DNA of 64,000 bases. Source: Prevotella histicola JCM 15637 = DNF00424 (GTDB taxonomy: Bacteria > Bacteroidota > Bacteroidia > Bacteroidales > Bacteroidaceae). Under the pieces are notes generated by a model. It did no database searches. It saw only the letters and a program-made list of their open reading frames with translations, and was not told the DNA's origin. The stretch's first letter is position 1. Each line of letters opens with the position of its first letter. The DNA lies in the NCBI RefSeq assembly GCF_000613925.1, contig NZ_BAJX01000013.1, positions 1 through 64,000 of the forward strand, in the 5' to 3' direction. The position numbers and the translations under genes were made by a program. Positions 37,952 to 45,707 of this stretch are shown here, in pieces.

Positions 37952-38476
37952 TTATTCCAAAGCCAATGCTCTTGGGAAGATAATCTCATCCTCCAAGTAG
38001 ATGTGTTCCAGGAGATAATCACGGAAACGGTGCAAGTCTTCCATTGCTTTCACGTATTCAGGTTCGGCACCTTCAGGGGCAGTATACCCATTTGTGAGTT
38101 CCTCAATACGCTTGTGTCGTTCTGTTTCATCACCATGGTCAGCCATCATAGCATTGATTGGGTACTGAATTGACCCACAGTGGAACTGTGCATGTTGCTG
38201 TCCTAACTCAGAAGCATTGAACAGTTCGAGAATGAATGGATAGAGAACATTCTCTTCCTTTTGGCAGTGCAGGTCAAGATCTGCGATACTATTGCGGAAA
38301 TGATCTACTACACGGTCCAGCTCTGGATGCTTAGCAGCGAGCGCATTAAGTCTGTCAAGGAGTTCGTATCCATATTTTCTCGTATTACGATGATGGAACT
38401 TCAAAACATAATCTACCAGTAAATCAAGATCCCAAGTTTCAAATGGGATTGTCGTATTAAATTGTTTTTGTGACAT
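37952..38476 (-). CDS. Hemerythrin-domain (RIC/YtfE-like) protein
   Basis: A 174-residue protein with hemerythrin HHE repeats. Candidate di-iron ligands are H in LKFHHRNTRKYGYELL, H in VVDHFRNSIADLDLHCQKEENVLYPFI with its Glu, and H/E in FRDYLLEHIYLEDEIIFPRALALE. YtfE/RIC proteins repair nitrosylated or oxidised iron-sulfur clusters. It is divergent from a Crp/Fnr regulator gene with a palindrome between them, which suggests stress-responsive control. Confidence 0.85.
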   Translation of the reverse strand: MSQKQFNTTIPFETWDLDLLVDYVLKFHHRNTRKYGYELLDRLNALAAKHPELDRVVDHFRNSIADLDLHCQKEENVLYPFILELFNASELGQQHAQFHCGSIQYPINAMMADHGDETERHKRIEELTNGYTAPEGAEPEYVKAMEDLHRFRDYLLEHIYLEDEIIFPRALALE

Positions 38477-38510
38477 ATTCTTATTTGTTATTTATTGTTT
38501 CTTTGGTTGC

Positions 38511-38518
38511 AAAGGTAT
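38511..38518 (-). promoter_or_regulatory. -7 promoter motif of the hemerythrin gene
   Basis: TACCTTTG on the minus strand, 35 bp before the ATG. Confidence 0.55.
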
Positions 38519-38540
38519 ATAGATATAGATAGATGGCAGG

Positions 38541-38558
38541 TAACAAATGTGCCTGTTA
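38541..38558. promoter_or_regulatory. Candidate Crp/Fnr-type operator
   Basis: An inverted repeat TAACA-N8-TGTTA lies between the divergent hemerythrin and Crp/Fnr genes, just upstream of the hemerythrin -7 motif. Crp/Fnr-family regulators bind symmetric sites of about this size. The link to the neighbouring regulator is inference. Confidence 0.4.
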
Positions 38559-38602
38559 TGGATTAAATATTGTTAAAACCCTAAGGTTAGGAAGAAAAGT
38601 AT

Positions 38603-38610
38603 TACCTTTG
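38603..38610 (+). promoter_or_regulatory. -7 promoter motif of the Crp/Fnr regulator gene
   Basis: TACCTTTG ends only 5 bp before the ATG at 38616. The transcript would be leaderless, or the true start is Met6 at 38631. Confidence 0.5.
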
Positions 38611-38615
38611 TAACT

Positions 38616-39287
38616 ATGGAAGATAAAGTAATGAGAGCCTTAATAGCCTGCCCTCTCTTTGCAGGAATGAGCCCAATGGAGATAGAAATGATGGTTGGTA
38701 ACGTCAAGTATCATGTCGTTAAGTTGCCTGCACATGATGTCTATGCCCTTGCTGGTATGCCTTGTCGCTATGTTGACATTGTCGTAAGTGGTTTTCTTAT
38801 CTGTCGAATGGCATCTTTGTCAGGCAAGCAGGTTGAGGTCAGCCGTCTGCACTGTGGTAATCTGGTAGCTCCAGCCTTTATTTTCTCCAAGGATAATAAG
38901 CTTCCTGTTAGTGTGGAGACGGACGGGGCCGTAGAACTCTTCCGTATTTCCCCAAGTGAACTCAAGCTGTTGATAGATACTGATGAGACTATTCGTACCA
39001 ACTATATTCGTATATTATCTAATATAGACGTCTTCCTGACTCAGAAAATGAAGATTCTCAGCTTGTTTACTGTGCGTGAAAAGGTGGCTTATCTTTTGTT
39101 GGAAAGTGCAGGGGAGCAGGGTAGTAATGAGGTTCATCTGCAGCGTTCTCGTCAGGAGATAGCCGACTCTTTTGGTATCCAGAAGTTCTCTTTGCTGCGC
39201 GTCTTGTCCGATTTTGAGAAGGAAGGCGCCATAGAAATCAAAGGAAAGGTCATAAAGATATTGAACAGAAGTAAGATGTTGAAATAA
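38616..39287 (+). CDS. Crp/Fnr-family transcriptional regulator
   Basis: A 223-residue protein. An N-terminal cyclic-nucleotide-binding-like beta-roll (about residues 10-125, CPLFAGMSPMEIEMMVGNVKYHVVKLPAHDVYALAGMPCRYVDIVVSGFL) is followed by a dimer helix and a C-terminal Crp-type winged helix (RSRQEIADSFGIQKFSLLRVLSDFEKEGAIEIKGKVIKI, about 178-216). No FNR-type cysteine cluster is evident at the N-terminus. Its neighbour encodes a RIC-like repair protein, so control of nitrosative or oxidative stress is plausible. Promoter position hints at a leaderless mRNA. Confidence 0.88.
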   Translation: MEDKVMRALIACPLFAGMSPMEIEMMVGNVKYHVVKLPAHDVYALAGMPCRYVDIVVSGFLICRMASLSGKQVEVSRLHCGNLVAPAFIFSKDNKLPVSVETDGAVELFRISPSELKLLIDTDETIRTNYIRILSNIDVFLTQKMKILSLFTVREKVAYLLLESAGEQGSNEVHLQRSRQEIADSFGIQKFSLLRVLSDFEKEGAIEIKGKVIKILNRSKMLK

Positions 39288-39372
39288 ATAAGGATGCACA
39301 AGTATCCCCTATTTTATTAAGGTGTAAATACATAAAAAGTCAAAAAACGAGTGGGGATAGAAAGATTTTATT

Positions 39373-39380
39373 TATTTTTG
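39373..39380 (+). promoter_or_regulatory. -7 promoter motif of the TlpA-like gene
   Basis: TATTTTTG, 26 bp before the ATG at 39407. Confidence 0.5.
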
Positions 39381-39406
39381 TACCCCCATATTAAAACAAG
39401 AACCAT

Positions 39407-40243
39407 ATGAAGAAAATAATTTTATTGGCAATATTAGCCGTAGTATCTTTTACTGCTAAGGCACAAGATACTAAGCCATACGAGGAGAAGATGGCTAAAC
39501 TTGAGAGTGCTTTTAAGGAACTTGAGGATGCATATCACAGTTTTTCAAAACGTGATCCAGCTACTTTCACTGATGCAGAGAAAGCTCAATTGAATCAAAT
39601 CATGGTGAAAGCAGATTCGTTAGACTCTGTTCAGACTGCAACAGCATTGGAGATTGCAGAAAAGTTCAAGACTACAAAGTTCCCTGCAAGGTATCTTGCA
39701 GATGTTATGTACAACTTGGAATATGACCAATTGAAGCAGCTTTGCGATCCATCAACGGGTTATTACAATGAGCCGGGTATGGAGAAAGTGAAGAAACTGC
39801 TTGCTTCTTATGAGTTGCGTCACCCAGGACTGATGTACAAGGAGCTTACTATGGAGGATCTTAATGGCAAGCAAGTGAAGCTCAGTGACTGGGTTGGAAA
39901 GGGCAAATATGTCTTTGTTGACTTCTGGGCAAGCTGGTGTGGTCCATGCCGTAAGGAGATGCCGAATGTTGTTGAGGCATATAATCGCTACAAAAACAAA
40001 GGACTTGAGATTGTTGGTGTAAGCTTTGACAGCAATAAGTTACAGTGGTCTGCTGCTGTTGAGAAGCTTGGTATGACCTGGCCTCAGATGTCTGACCTCA
40101 AAGGTTGGGAGTGTGCAGCTGCTAAGGTGTATGGTATTCGTAGTATTCCTTCTAACATTCTTATTGATCCACAGGGCAAAATCGTTGCTATGGACTTAAG
40201 AGGAAGCAAGCTGCAGACGGTACTTGCTGAGTTGATAAAGTAG
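39407..40243 (+). CDS. TlpA/ResA-like periplasmic thioredoxin
   Basis: A 278-residue exported protein. Signal peptide residues 1-19 (ending AKA-QDT), a helical N-terminal domain (about 20-135) and a thioredoxin fold with active site WCGPC (Cys178 and Cys181) in VDFWASWCGPCRKEMPNVVEAY. The cis-proline region is GIRSIPSNILIDPQG. Such proteins keep periplasmic thiols reduced or handle disulfides, often for cytochrome maturation. Single gene with its own promoter motif and terminator. Confidence 0.88.
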   Translation: MKKIILLAILAVVSFTAKAQDTKPYEEKMAKLESAFKELEDAYHSFSKRDPATFTDAEKAQLNQIMVKADSLDSVQTATALEIAEKFKTTKFPARYLADVMYNLEYDQLKQLCDPSTGYYNEPGMEKVKKLLASYELRHPGLMYKELTMEDLNGKQVKLSDWVGKGKYVFVDFWASWCGPCRKEMPNVVEAYNRYKNKGLEIVGVSFDSNKLQWSAAVEKLGMTWPQMSDLKGWECAAAKVYGIRSIPSNILIDPQGKIVAMDLRGSKLQTVLAELIK

Positions 40244-40266
40244 GGGATAGCCCCTTTAAAAATATG

Positions 40267-40308
40267 AAAGGTATCAAAGGATTCGTCCTTTGGTACCTTT
40301 TTCTTTTG
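40267..40308 (+). terminator. Terminator of the TlpA-like gene
   Basis: A stem AAAGGTATCAAAGGA / TCCTTTGGTACCTTT closed by a stable TTCG tetraloop and followed by TTCTTTTG. Confidence 0.8.
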
Positions 40309-40431
40309 TCTTTCCTCTTGCTCGGAAAAGTCTTTACAGATAAAAATGTGACTGAATGCCGAATGGAAAGAAAACCTTTCTTTTTTAGGTTTGTAATCTC
40401 TTGACTGATAAATAGTTATGAATAGGGTTGT

Positions 40432-40541
40432 AAAAGATGCCCTTTTGCAGTTTAAAAGACGCCCTTTTGAAGCATAAAAGGTGCCCTTTTACCATGCAAA
40501 AGGGCACCTTTTATGCTTCAAAAGGGCGTCTTTTAAATCCG
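40432..40541. repeat. 22-bp-period A-tract array with a perfect 40-bp-arm inverted repeat (5 units)
   Basis: Units at 40432, 40454, 40476, 40498 and 40520. Cores: GATGCCC, GACGCCC, GGTGCCC, GGGCACC, GGGCGTC. Units 2-3 and 4-5 form a perfect inverted repeat: left arm 40451-40490, 7-base loop ACCATGC (40491-40497), right arm 40498-40537. Even the spacers are complementary (GAAGCAT/ATGCTTC). It lies between convergent genes. Confidence 0.9.
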
Positions 40542-40613
40542 TTATGCGAATTTATATGACATAAAAGTCATTCCTTCTTTAGTTTCTTTGTGGTGGAGTC
40601 GTTATCATACAGA

Positions 40614-41554
40614 CTATAGAAGCCACCACATGTAAGCCACGAAGACAGCTGTGAGAACGGCTCCCTCCCATCGTTCGATGGTACTTCTTGTAAAAGAGAA
40701 GAACCAAATGAGAATCATGGAGACAACCATTACAGACAGGTCTGTTGTCGTTATGCCCTTTATTGTCATAGGCTGATGAGTCCAGTCACGCCTAAGATGG
40801 CAAGAATGTTGAAGACATTAGATCCTAAGACATTGCCAATGGCAATCCCACTGTTTCCTTTTCGTGCTGACACCACGCTTGTTGCCAGCTCAGGAAGTGA
40901 TGTTCCACCAGCCACAATCGTCAGTCCGATGACAGCTTCTGACACCCCTAGCTGTGCTGCAACCTGTGTTGCACCTTCCACAAAGAGGTTACTTCCACCT
41001 ATCAGGCATGCTAAACCAATGATGATCCATACGGCAGACATGGTTGCTGACATAGGTTTCTTCTCTGTTTTTATGTCTGAAGATTCTTCTTGCAGTTCTG
41101 TTTTACTACTCTTTGCACCGTGTAAGGTAATATACATGAAGGCTATGAACATTACGAAAAGCGTTGCAGCATCAAGCCGACTGATATGTCCATCAAGGCA
41201 CATGATCATCAATACGATTGAAGCTACCAATGCAAAAGGAATGTCTTTGCTGATAGTTACCCTCGTAATAGCCATGGGAGCAACCATAGCTGATACTCCA
41301 ACAATCAACAGAGCATTGAAGATGTTCGAACCAACAATGTTTCCTACAGCCAAGTCGGGTGTACCTTTGAGAGCCGATACCAGGCTGACACAGAACTCGG
41401 GCATGCTGGTTCCCATTGCAACTATTGTTAATCCAATCACAATCTGTGGCATCTTTAGCTTTTCAGCCACGGCTACTGCACCCTCTGTCAGTCGGTCCGC
41501 ACCCCATAAAACGAGGCTTATTCCCACGAGAATAAAGACAATGTTTAGAAGCAT
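40614..41554 (-). CDS. Calcium/sodium antiporter (CaCA, YrbG-like), frameshifted near the C-terminus
   Basis: Two inverted CaCA repeats are intact: VIGLTIVAMGTSMPEFCVSLVSALKG..GNIVGSNIFNALLIVG and VIGLTIVAGGTSLPELATSVVSARKG..GNVLGSNVFNILAILG. The frame as written stops at 40766 after LGVTGLISL. Restoring one C at 40771-40772 (CCC read as CC on the coding strand) gives LISPMTIKGITTTDLSVMVVSMILIWFF..AVFVAYMWWLL and a stop at 40614-40616. That is the expected last helices of the family, for about 313 residues. The protein exchanges calcium for sodium across the inner membrane. Confidence 0.88.
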
Positions 41555-41582
41555 AATTTCTTATCTGATATTTGTTTGGCGG

Positions 41583-41590
41583 CAAAGTTA
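41583..41590 (-). promoter_or_regulatory. -7 promoter motif of the antiporter gene
   Basis: TAACTTTG on the minus strand, 29 bp before the ATG. Confidence 0.55.
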
Positions 41591-41795
41591 CGAAGAAAAG
41601 TTGAACTCATGCGTCTCTTTCGGCTCCTTATTCTCTGCAGAAGACTCATCTTCTTGTATATATATGAGGTGGAAAGAGTGCGTTTGTGTCTTATGATTTA
41701 GTAACTTCCTTTTAATGATTATAGGGCTTTTAACAGTCTGCCGAAAACTAATGTTAATCTTTTTCGTCTTTAATAAATATATAATACGAAAACAT

Positions 41796-41803
41796 TATAT
41801 TTG
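41796..41803 (+). promoter_or_regulatory. -7 promoter motif of the secreted-protein gene at 41867
   Basis: TATATTTG. It overlaps the TTG at 41801 where the longest frame opens, which rules that codon out as the start. Confidence 0.55.
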
Positions 41804-41866
41804 CAAACAGAAACGAAAATAGCATGCCTAAGCCACGCTAAATTAACAAATTACAAAACAAATCAA

Positions 41867-43513
41867 ATGTTCAAGTATTTACATTTATCGCTAACACTCC
41901 TGTTAGGGTTTGTCTCTGCTGGTGTGTCAGCTCAAAGTCCGCAGCCGTCAAAAGATGGTTATTTCCGCATTGTCAATGCCAATAATCGTGCTGATGGTAA
42001 GCAGTATGTGTATGTAACAGGCGCATATGCCGCAATGCCGAATGCCACTAAGACAGAGGCAACGACGCTACCTGGTACGGTAATACATCTGAAAATGGTA
42101 GAAAATGGTACCAATACAGGTGTTTATGATGTGCAAACTCTGCGCTCACAGGGCGTTGATGTCATTAATGGATATCTGAATCCTGCTATTGAAAAGGTGG
42201 AGAAAGCTTTGAAAGACAAGCTAAATGAAAAGCTCTCAAGTCCTATGGCCTCCCTGGCCTATGGGCTATTTAGTACGAGTGTGATTGGACAATGGGACCT
42301 GAAAATGCACCTAAAATCAGTAAGAACCTCTGATGGACGTGATGCTTACTATGCCTATGCAACAGTTCCTTCCATACAACCACTTTGTGATTTCTGGCAT
42401 ACTTATGGGACATTTGCAGGTAGTGCTCTTAATAACTATCCTAACTTAAAGGCAGCTTTAGACAGTGGAAATCCAGACGATGTATGGTATGAGATAGAGC
42501 GACTAGCATTGGCTAAAATAGAAAGTAGCTCTTATGCAAGCACTGAACTGGTGAATATTATCAAGCATTACATTGGTACTACACGTGCTGAGAATCGTAT
42601 CAATCAAGGGCAAACTTACTATCTTATCTCTGGTAATCTAAAGAAGGTTGATCCTTCTGGTACGGCACATAACCCTGCCAATCCTATGGGTACGGCACAT
42701 AATGAATATGACGGGACGGAGGCAAAGTTCGACTTTGTCAACAACAATACAAATGATCAATACTGGGGTCCAGAACTTCCTGTAACCAAGGATGCCGCTA
42801 TGTGGATATTAGAGGAGGTAAACAATACAAACTACTTTGCGGTGAAACCTTCTGCAAACATGCGCGGAAAGGATGGCAAATATTACACAACACTTTATGT
42901 GGACTTCCCCTTCAAGATAGTTGGTGACGTAAAAGCTTATACCATTGAGGGCGTAAATGCCCAGAATGCACAGGGCTATTACTTTGCTAAAGTGAAGAAA
43001 CTGGCTCAGCAAGGAGATGTTGTTCCAGCTCAGACTGCCGTTGTCTTGGAATGTAACTCAACTAATCCAGTTGACAATCAGTTGTTGCCTCAGGGTGATG
43101 AGACTCCCCAGGCAAGTGGTAACCGTCTCTGTGGAACATACTTTGGAGCAGCTATCAATGGCTTGGAGGTAAAGGATGGTGCAGGAAACGCATACAATGT
43201 AACACATGATAACGTGCGTGCTTTCAATATAAACACTGCTGATGCACGTAACCCTATAGGCTTCTATAAGCTGAATAGTGCCGTTACAAGCGTACCAGGT
43301 AACAAGGCTTTCCTTGTTCTTACCAGTACAGAAGCACAGGCAAAGAGCTTCGTTTTGAACTTCGATGACGGTGAAACAACAGGTATAGAGACCATCAATG
43401 TGGAGAAGAATGCTACAGAAGACGGCGTTTACTATGACCTACAAGGACGTCGTGTAGAGCATCCAACACGTGGAATTTATATCTTGAATGGTAAGAAAGT
43501 TGTTATTAAATAA
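41867..43513 (+). CDS. Secreted protein with T9SS-like C-terminal domain
   Basis: Start at ATG 41867 (MFKYLHLSLTLLLGFVSAGVSAQSP, a signal peptide) because the promoter covers the longer frame. The 548-residue product has no recognised enzymatic domain; the middle is rich in aromatic and Asn/Thr residues and looks beta-rich, with one repeat-like pair (DPSGTAHNPANPMGTAHNEYDG). The last 45 residues, GIETINVEKNATEDGVYYDLQGRRVEHPTRGIYILNGKKVVIK, match the Prevotella secreted-protein C-terminal domain used for type IX secretion or surface attachment. A small gene follows 16 bp after the stop. Confidence 0.78.
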   Translation: MFKYLHLSLTLLLGFVSAGVSAQSPQPSKDGYFRIVNANNRADGKQYVYVTGAYAAMPNATKTEATTLPGTVIHLKMVENGTNTGVYDVQTLRSQGVDVINGYLNPAIEKVEKALKDKLNEKLSSPMASLAYGLFSTSVIGQWDLKMHLKSVRTSDGRDAYYAYATVPSIQPLCDFWHTYGTFAGSALNNYPNLKAALDSGNPDDVWYEIERLALAKIESSSYASTELVNIIKHYIGTTRAENRINQGQTYYLISGNLKKVDPSGTAHNPANPMGTAHNEYDGTEAKFDFVNNNTNDQYWGPELPVTKDAAMWILEEVNNTNYFAVKPSANMRGKDGKYYTTLYVDFPFKIVGDVKAYTIEGVNAQNAQGYYFAKVKKLAQQGDVVPAQTAVVLECNSTNPVDNQLLPQGDETPQASGNRLCGTYFGAAINGLEVKDGAGNAYNVTHDNVRAFNINTADARNPIGFYKLNSAVTSVPGNKAFLVLTSTEAQAKSFVLNFDDGETTGIETINVEKNATEDGVYYDLQGRRVEHPTRGIYILNGKKVVIK

Positions 43514-43529
43514 GGAGGAGGACACAAAT

Positions 43530-43745
43530 ATGAAGAAGAATTATATGGCTCCTCAATGCGAGCAGGTTGTTCTGAACGTTAGTGAAGAGATACTTGATGG
43601 TCATTTTGGTAACCAAAGTGGTGTGCCAGTAGAGCCTTCAACAGGTGGTTCTGGTACTCAAGGTAACACGGGAAGTGGAGTAGATGGCTTTGAAGCAAAG
43701 GAAAGTGAATGGGGAGAAGTCTATTATTCACCGTGGGAAGATTAG
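43530..43745 (+). CDS. Small Gly/Ser-rich protein of unknown function
   Basis: ATG at 43530 after a good AGGAGGAGGAC ribosome-binding stretch; the frame continues upstream to 43488 but that part overlaps the previous gene. The 71 residues begin MKKNYMAPQCEQVVLNVSEEILDG, a start shared by many small Bacteroidetes proteins, then a glycine/serine-rich stretch and an acidic aromatic end (SEWGEVYYSPWED). No signal peptide is clear. It could be a short secreted or processed peptide; a natural-product precursor role is only a guess. Probably co-transcribed with the secreted protein before it. Confidence 0.6.
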   Translation: MKKNYMAPQCEQVVLNVSEEILDGHFGNQSGVPVEPSTGGSGTQGNTGSGVDGFEAKESEWGEVYYSPWED

Positions 43746-43774
43746 TATAACACGATAATAAAGGATTATAAAAC

Positions 43775-43828
43775 AGGGATAATGAATGCCTATGAGGTGT
43801 AACTTAGGGCTATTCATTATCCCTTTTT
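43775..43828 (+). terminator. Terminator after the small Gly-rich gene
   Basis: An AGGGATAATGAAT / ATTCATTATCCCT stem with a 21-nt loop and a TTTTT run. Confidence 0.75.
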
Positions 43829-43883
43829 CTTGTCCAAATGAAGCTTTTTATGTATGGTACAGCGATAGTTCAGATAAATTATG

Positions 43884-43891
43884 TACCTTTG
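43884..43891 (+). promoter_or_regulatory. -7 promoter motif of the queuosine-precursor transporter
   Basis: TACCTTTG, about 20 bp before the riboswitch candidate. Confidence 0.55.
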
Positions 43892-43909
43892 CAACCACGT
43901 ATTTAAGAT

Positions 43910-43944
43910 AGGGGTACTTGCTCAACCCCCTTTAACAAAACAAG
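43910..43944 (+). promoter_or_regulatory. preQ1-I riboswitch candidate overlapping the translation start region
   Basis: A short stem GGGGT (43911-43915) / ACCCC (43925-43929) closes a loop ACTTGCTCA. The A-rich tail TTTAACAAAACAAG carries CAAG (43941-43944), which can pair with loop CTTG (43917-43920) as a pseudoknot. This is the preQ1-I layout: small C/U-rich loop, A-rich tail and pseudoknot. The tail ends 3 bp before the ATG of a queuosine-precursor transporter, so ligand binding would hide the ribosome-binding region. Function and position agree; the exact class is inferred from pairing only. Confidence 0.75.
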
Positions 43945-43947
43945 ACA

Positions 43948-44640
43948 ATGATAAAACAAAAACAACAAGTGAGTGTGCTGTTTATGCTTTTCAGCATCCT
44001 CTTTTGCGTTTGCTTGATTGCAGCAAACATCCTCGAGACAAAGCAAATATCTGTGTTTGGTATCTCATTGACGGGTGGACTTATCGTTTTCCCTATCTCT
44101 TACATCATCAACGACTGTGTTTGTGAGGTGTGGGGATTCCAAAAAGCACGTCTGTTGATATGGACGGGCTTTGCTATGAACTTCTTCTTTGTGGCGATGG
44201 GAGCATTATGCGACTGGATACCAGGTGCACCTTATTGGACAAATGATGCTGGATTCCATGCTATCTTTGGTCTTGCTCCACGTGTGGCAGCAGCCTCTTT
44301 CGTTGCTTTCATTGTGGGTTCATTCGCTAATGCCTACGTGATGAGTAAGATGAAACTACGTGATGGAGGTCGTCATTTCTCATGGCGTGCCATCTTGAGT
44401 ACCATTGCTGGTGAGAGTCTTGACTCTCTCATCTTCTTTCCTTTGGCGTTGGGTGGCGTTGTTCCTACCCCTGAATTGCCAAAACTAATGCTTTGGCAGG
44501 TAGTGTTAAAGACGCTTTATGAGGTAATAGCCTTGCCTATAACGATTCGAGTTGTGAAGGCTTTAAAGGCGCATGAAGGGGAAGATGTTTATGATGAAGG
44601 TGTGAATTATAGCATCTGGAAGGTCTTCACTCTGCAATAA
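43948..44640 (+). CDS. yhhQ: Queuosine precursor transporter (YhhQ-like)
   Basis: A 230-residue membrane protein of the COG1738 family with about six helices (SVLFMLFSILFCVCLIAANILETKQISVFGISLTGGLIVFPISYIINDCVCEVWGFQKARLLIWTGFAMNFFFVAMGAL, SFVAFIVGSFANAYVMSKMK). The acidic motif SYIINDCVCEVWG is characteristic. It imports preQ0/preQ1-type bases. A preQ1-I riboswitch candidate controls it, and queF lies downstream. Confidence 0.88.
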   Translation: MIKQKQQVSVLFMLFSILFCVCLIAANILETKQISVFGISLTGGLIVFPISYIINDCVCEVWGFQKARLLIWTGFAMNFFFVAMGALCDWIPGAPYWTNDAGFHAIFGLAPRVAAASFVAFIVGSFANAYVMSKMKLRDGGRHFSWRAILSTIAGESLDSLIFFPLALGGVVPTPELPKLMLWQVVLKTLYEVIALPITIRVVKALKAHEGEDVYDEGVNYSIWKVFTLQ

Positions 44641-44661
44641 AGAGCTGATAACTGACAACAA

Positions 44662-44699
44662 GAAAGGGGATATGCCAATCAACAGGCACATCCCCTTTC
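44662..44699 (+). terminator. Terminator of yhhQ
   Basis: A GAAAGGGGATATGCC / GGCACATCCCCTTTC stem with one mismatch and an 8-nt loop. The rest of the gap to 44965 holds only the queF promoter motif. Confidence 0.7.
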
Positions 44700-44929
44700 G
44701 TTGTTTACTTCCCAAAATTCTGTTCGTTTCCCGTAATTCAGACTATCAAAACAGCGTATGTCTTGGTATAGTGGTCGTTACATTGTTTTAAGATGTCTAT
44801 CCTTTAGTAATGGTAGGAATCAATGTAAATGAGGTTATAGTGGGAATAAGAGGAAGGAATATTACCATAAAGCTGACTGATAATTAGGAATATCTTTCAG
44901 GAAATGCGCATAAATCACTTACAATATAG

Positions 44930-44937
44930 TAACTTTG
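44930..44937 (+). promoter_or_regulatory. -7 promoter motif of queF
   Basis: TAACTTTG, 28 bp before the ATG at 44966. Confidence 0.55.
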
Positions 44938-44965
44938 CAAATAAATTAAAGTATAATAAACGATT

Positions 44966-45421
44966 ATGGAAAGAAATGAAGAGGGCTTGCAGTCGTTAGG
45001 TTCTGCAACCAAATATAGAATGGATTATGCGCCAGAAGTGCTGGAAACATTTGTGAATAAGCATCCTGGAAATGACTATTGGGTGCGTTTCAACTGTCCT
45101 GAGTTCACGAGTTTGTGTCCTATTACGGGGCAACCTGACTTTGCAGAGATACGCATATCCTATATACCAGATGAGCGAATGGTGGAGAGTAAGAGCCTGA
45201 AACTCTATCTTTTTAGCTTCCGTAATCATGGTGATTTCCATGAGGATTGCGTGAACATCATTATGAAAGACCTTATCAAACTCATGGATCCTAAGTACAT
45301 AGAGGTAACAGGAATCTTCACTCCACGTGGTGGTATCAGCATCTATCCTTATGCTAATTACGGTCGGAAGGGAACGAAATACGAGAAACTTGCCGACCAT
45401 CGGTTTATGAATCATGAGTAA
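44966..45421 (+). CDS. queF: NADPH-dependent 7-cyano-7-deazaguanine reductase
   Basis: A 151-residue short-form QueF of the T-fold. The catalytic cysteine is in [16 protein letters not shown] (about residue 52), followed by [31 protein letters not shown] with the NADPH/substrate residues, and [16 protein letters not shown]. It reduces preQ0 to preQ1 for queuosine. Own promoter motif; transport and reduction of the same pathway sit side by side. Confidence 0.94.
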   Translation: MERNEEGLQSLGSATKYRMDYAPEVLETFVNKHPGNDYWVRFNCPEFTSLCPITGQPDFAEIRISYIPDERMVESKSLKLYLFSFRNHGDFHEDCVNIIMKDLIKLMDPKYIEVTGIFTPRGGISIYPYANYGRKGTKYEKLADHRFMNHE

Positions 45422-45540
45422 AATGCTTGGTGGAGCTGTGCGTTGGACACATCAATAATTTGCTTGTCGTGATGTGCCAAGACTGCTTTGATATTCATGA
45501 TTGGGTAGAATTATGTAAGGATAATTCACGTTAGGCTTTT

Positions 45541-45584
45541 AATCTATCGTCTTTTACATTCTAAAAGAGCATCTTTTAGAATGG
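45541..45584. repeat. Degenerate 22-bp-period A-tract array (2 units)
   Basis: Units at 45541 (diverged) and 45563 (AAAAGAGCATCTTTT) in strict 22-bp phase, between the convergent queF and lipoprotein genes. It looks like an eroded copy of the larger arrays. Confidence 0.6.
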
Positions 45585-45707
45585 CTTTTGTAAGCACTTG
45601 ATTCATTGAAAGTTACAAAACGGGAAAAGAACAGTATTTGTTTGAGAATCTATAAATACGCGTTTGATAGTTGTAAATACTTTTCTTTCTCACTACTATC
45701 TCATACT

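Noticed and set aside
41801-41866. Longer frame before the secreted protein
   Set aside because: It opens with TTG inside the -7 promoter motif and lacks a signal peptide; MFKYLHLSL at 41867 is a signal peptide start.
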